Assembly (NCBI GenBank): GCA_947247005.1 | Contig: OX365945.1 | Span: 39,610,551-39,674,550 of the forward strand | Origin: Spisula solida | Taxonomy: Eukaryota; Mollusca; Bivalvia; Venerida; Mactridae | Reading direction: 5' to 3' | Length of the DNA stretch: 64,000 nucleotides | Shown here: positions 60,291 through 64,000 of the stretch, piece by piece | Position numbering within the stretch: the first letter of the stretch is position 1 | How the letters are laid out: the number at the start of each line of letters is the position of its first letter | Program-made: the position numbers and the translations under genes | The notes under the pieces: generated by a model | Told to the model about the DNA's origin: nothing | Databases searched by the model: none | Seen by the model: the letters and a program-made list of their open reading frames with translations, nothing else

Positions 60291-61323
60291 GGCCCATATT
60301 CACATGTCGGTCCTCCACTCCAACTCGACTTACACTAACCTAAGGTAGCCTCAAGTGTAGCTGGAGTGACGGTCGAGTTAGTGAAGGTCGAGTGGAGATT
60401 TGGTATTCACATGGGTAACTCGCCCTCGACTTTCCTGAGTGGGTGACCGTTATACTATTCGGTAGAATATTACACTGTACAAACAATCTGTGCTTTATTA
60501 TTGAATTGGTTGGTTGGGTTTCGATGCATTTATCTAATATACATGTATACAAATGTACTAACAAAGTCAAACTATAATTTTGATGGTTTTTATGCTACAT
60601 TCTTTATATTTCTTTGAACTCGCTCACATAAAACCTTCATTTGAATAATCACAAATAGAGAGTATGATTATTGTAAAGATAATAGTAGATCAGTTAACAT
60701 AAAACTTCGATGTAATTAACGTTAAATGAACGTATATATTTTCAATGATATATTCCAAGAAAACATTTATGCAAGACAATGCGAACGAGTTTTAAATTAA
60801 TAAAGGATGCTCACATATCGAAGAAGACACCTTACCAAATGCCTTATGTTTTCGGCGTGAACTCAATATTAAATATCATATCACGTCAATATAAATTCCA
60901 CCGACCGTCAAGCAGGTAATGTCATGTTAATAATTTAGAAGTCAGAGGAGATGAATTCAGTTTACTTTTATAAGCAGCTTCACTGACAGATGATTTTGTA
61001 AACTAATTACTACACATACATCGGTCAGGCCGATCCGGAGAAGCCCGACAACTATAGAGCCATAATTCCTAGAATTTCATTTAATGAGCGACATGTATAA
61101 AACATAATAAATATTATAGCTTATGCATGAACTTCTTGGTTTTAGGTTGATTATGAAACAAGTTGATACAACCTTGACCTAATATTAACCATTCTCGACA
61201 CCTCATGCCCGATTTCATTCATCGTCACAATGATATTAATGTACATAAGAGAAGCCAGCTTTCGCTTATTATACTAGACATTTTGCAAGGGAAATTCTAA
61301 TACCATTTCGTTTTTAGCAAGTA

Positions 61324-61396
61324 GTGACCCCGGATCGAACATGGGGCTTCCGGCACTCGAAGCTGACGCTCTAACAGCAGGCTATCGAGGCCGCAC
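61324..61396 (-). repeat. tRNA-like sequence inside TIR element copy 2
   Basis: Same position and strand as in copy 1; B-box weakened (TGTTCGATCCGGG). Confidence 0.65.
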
Positions 61397-61716
61397 GTTG
61401 ACTCATGAATGATTGCAAATAAGAAAAAAATAATGCACATCATCGGTATGAGTTGCAAGTTTGTACGTTCTTTTCTTCATTCAAATAGTTCAGTCGTCTT
61501 CATATCAACACTTGGCGGAATTAACAATAATGATATGGCTAAGAATGAAAGCAATACAATTTCATAGTTACGCTCCATATATAAATAGCATGCATTTATT
61601 TAACATCGCGGTAAGATGACTAAATTTTAATTCCAGATACTAAAACACTTATTACAGTAACTATATTTGTCGAAATAATATACTTTTAGATAACAAATTA
61701 TGAATAAATTTATATT

Positions 61717-62276
61717 AGATCATAAAAACGGTGATTTTGCCCATACGTTAACGGGACGAAAACCATGCGTAAACATAAAGATTCACGCGAGAACGCGCTG
61801 TTAACGTCCAGTTTTACGTATGCTCATTTCAGGGCCTCACGGACGAAAATAAACGATTTTACAACGTCTTATGAACTGCAATTCCCATTTTATTTGTAAC
61901 TGCTAATTTTTTTTCAATAGTATTTCAATAATAAATTTAAATAAACCCGCATTATCCATGTTTTCTTGGTATTTGCTGATCCCGGAAGTCGACGCTCATA
62001 ACAAAATCTGTAATGACGTTTTCGCGACGTTACGTTTGTTTACGCGACGTCGCCACAAAATCTCCCGCCAAAATGTAATTATTTCGAAATACAAACGCAT
62101 AAATTGATGTTTTGTATGCTATCATAGCGTTTACGCATGTTTTTTCGTGCTATAACATCTGCAGAGTCCCTCGGGAGCGTTGGTGCCCTCGCCCTAACGG
62201 GCTTGGGCACCAACCGTCCCTCGGGACTCTGCAGATGTTATAGCACGAAATAGCATGCGTTAACCCTACATTTATG
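61717..62276. mobile_element. About 560-bp GC-richer insertion in copy 2
   Basis: Absent from copy 1 at the matching site (37425-37450). Ends ATTAGATCATAAA and the loosely complementary TTTATGGTAAT. Rich in CpG (AACGGGACG, CACGCGAGAACGCG, GACGTTACG) and carries a long hairpin. No coding frame. Confidence 0.75.
62131..62262. repeat. Long GC-rich hairpin of about 64-bp arms
   Basis: Left arm 62131-62194 and right arm 62199-62262 pair almost fully around a 4-base loop; the central TATAACATCTGCAGAGTCCC / GGGACTCTGCAGATGTTATA is exact. Confidence 0.9.
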
Positions 62277-62856
62277 GTAATATATTTATCAACCCACACG
62301 ATCATATGAATTTGTTGTCTAATTTAATTTGAAAATACAATAACTTTATTAGTTCAACATTCGTGCGCTTAATCGGTATGCACGTAACCACCTTTGAGTG
62401 TAGCTGGGGGAACTTTTCCAAGAATTTCACACTATCCATGCCTTCTAAGGAATTGCTCCTCTTCGGGACAATTCTAAAAGGTAAAATCATCTCCTCAAAT
62501 TCTTCTACCTCGAGTGGATTGTCCATTTTAGTTAGTGACTATTTTTGGTATTCACTTACATTCCATTGAGTTTGGTTGGAGTCAAGCTCAAGTCGACGTT
62601 TCGCTCCCTCGAAAATTCCTCACTCAGTCGAGTCAACTCCAGCTACACTTACCGTTCTGAATACCAATTTCTAGTTAGGTCGAGTTCACACTCAAACGCA
62701 CGGGCGAAACGATAATTAAATATGGATTAACTCAGTGAGTGAGAGTGGAGGAGAGGATGTGAATATGGCCCTATGTACTGGTCGATTTATAGGCAAAGTG
62801 TACCTGATAAACAAAGATTGTTTATCTGTAGTCTAAGTCAGATAGAACGCTCGTAT

Positions 62857-62915
62857 GTGTTGATATGGGATTATAAATCATCGTTTCACTCGGAGTTATA
62901 ATCCCATATACAACA
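62857..62915. repeat. 20-bp inverted repeat in the spacer between copies 2 and 3
   Basis: GTGTTGATATGGGATTATAA and TTATAATCCCATATACAACA, one mismatch, 19-base loop. It touches the left end of copy 3. Confidence 0.75.
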
Positions 62916-62919
62916 CCAA

Positions 62920-64000
62920 GGCCCATATTCACATGTCGGTCCTCCACTCCAACTCGACTCACACTAACCTAAGGTAGCCTCAAGTGTAGCTGGAGTGACG
63001 GTCGAGTTAGTGAAGGTCGAGTGGAGATTTGATATTCACATGGGTAACTCACCCTCGACTTTCCTGAGTGTGTGACCGTTATAATGTACGTTAGGATATT
63101 ACACTGTACAAACAATCTGTGCTTTATTATTGAATTGGTTGGTTGGGTTTCGATGCATTTTCGTAATGTATAATAACACAGTCAAATTATAATTTTGATG
63201 ATTTTTTTAATACATTATTTATTATTTCCTTGAACTCGCTCAAATGAAACCTTCATTTGAATAATCACAAATAGAGAGTATGATTATTGTAATGATGATA
63301 GTGGATCAGTTAACATAAAACTTCGATGTAATTAACGTTAAATGAACGTATATATTTACAAAACATTTATGCAAGACAATGCGTACGAGTTTTAAATGAA
63401 TAAAGGATGATCATACCGAAGAATACACCATACGAAATGCCGTATGTTTTTGGCATGGACTCAATATTAAATAGTATATCACGTCAATATTAATTCCACC
63501 GACCGTCAAGCAGATAATGGCATGTCAATAATTTAGAAGTCAGATGAGATGAACTTAGTTTACTTTTATAAGGAGCTTGTCAGATGATTTTGTAAACTTA
63601 TTACTACACGTATATCGTTCAGACCGTTCCGGGGAAGCCCGACAACTAGAAAGCCATAATTCCTAGAATGCCATTTAATAAGCGACATGTATAAAATATA
63701 ATTTACCTATTATGGCTCTTGGTTTTAGGTTGATTATGAAACAAGTTGGTCCAACCTTGAACTAATATTAACCATCCTCGACACCTCATGTCCGAGTTTA
63801 TCCATCGTCACAATGGAATCGATAAACATAAGAGAAGCCAGCTTTCGCTTATTATGCTAGACATCTTACAAGGGAAATACTAATACCATTTCGTTTTAGC
63901 ATGAAGTGACCAGGGATCGAACCCGGTGCTTCCCACATTCGAAGCGGACGCTCTAACAGTAGGCTATCGAGGCGGCACTTGGACTCATGAACGGTTGCAA
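62920..64000. mobile_element. TIR transposon family, copy 3, cut by the window end
   Basis: Same left end GGCCCATATTCACATGTCGG and the same internal order as copies 1 and 2 up to the tRNA-like part. Only 148 bp separate it from copy 2, in the same orientation. Confidence 0.88.
63905..63978 (-). repeat. tRNA-like sequence inside TIR element copy 3
   Basis: Best-preserved copy: minus strand GCCGCCTCGATAGCCTACTG, TTAGAGCGTCCGCTTCGAA, B-box CCGGGTTCGATCCCTGG. Confidence 0.68.

Larger units (their letters stand above)
60291..62771. mobile_element. TIR transposon family, copy 2, with a nested insertion
   Basis: Same ends and internal order as copy 1. TAT on both sides (60288-60290, 62772-62774) may be the target duplication. 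Longer than copy 1 because of the segment 61717-62276. Confidence 0.88.

Overview
The window looks like intergenic and intronic DNA from an animal nuclear genome, probably a bivalve mollusc. It is AT-rich, has almost no long open frames, and carries spliced coding exons with GT/AG borders, tRNA-derived SINEs, Tc1/mariner relics, a LINE with a 2A-like peptide, and several tandem-repeat elements of the kind common in bivalves. The species is an inference; no diagnostic single-copy marker is present.

The one convincing host gene is on the minus strand. Two exons (40228-40458 and 39390-39587, phase-0 intron of 640 bp) encode a secreted 142-residue cystine-knot protein with ten cysteines in the glycoprotein hormone beta-5 (GPB5/thyrostimulin beta) spacing. 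A further minus-strand exon at 49014-49070 ends in a GTGAGT donor. It joins in frame to an acceptor at 40485/40486, so the gene may reach 49070 with an 8.5 kb intron full of transposons.

Layout. 1-8.2 kb: mostly unrecognised AT-rich DNA, a three-unit tandem repeat and two SINE heads. 8.3-16.2 kb: a giant palindrome (arms about 1.8 kb) around a 3.2 kb minisatellite of about 42 bp units; its right arm holds a 705 bp insertion. 16.5-23 kb: two arrays of an 11-bp minisatellite, a region bounded by inverted heptamer repeats, and a LINE that keeps ORF1 (with 2A), the start of the endonuclease and the 3' UTR but has lost the reverse transcriptase. 23.7-28.2 kb: a perfect-TSD hairpin MITE, a tandem array of about 145 bp units, a 1.3 kb TA-flanked element and a 16-bp minisatellite. 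29-34.2 kb: a 5.1 kb block between 50-bp perfect inverted repeats, with a 168-bp tandem array, a TTAA-flanked element and a Tc1 relic nested inside. 34.5-38 kb: a SINE and copy 1 of a TIR element. 39.4-49.1 kb: the GPB5-like gene and the elements lying in its presumed first intron. 50-55 kb: a foldback element, a degenerate 127-bp array interrupted by 227-bp near-identical direct repeats, and another tandem array. 55-58.8 kb: a long inverted repeat with a SINE inside. 60.3-64 kb: copies 2 and 3 of the 36 kb TIR element, the third cut by the window end.

Apart from the hormone-like gene, the content is almost entirely mobile or repeated DNA. Most remaining open frames are short, lie inside repeats, or are unrecognised; I do not call them genes.
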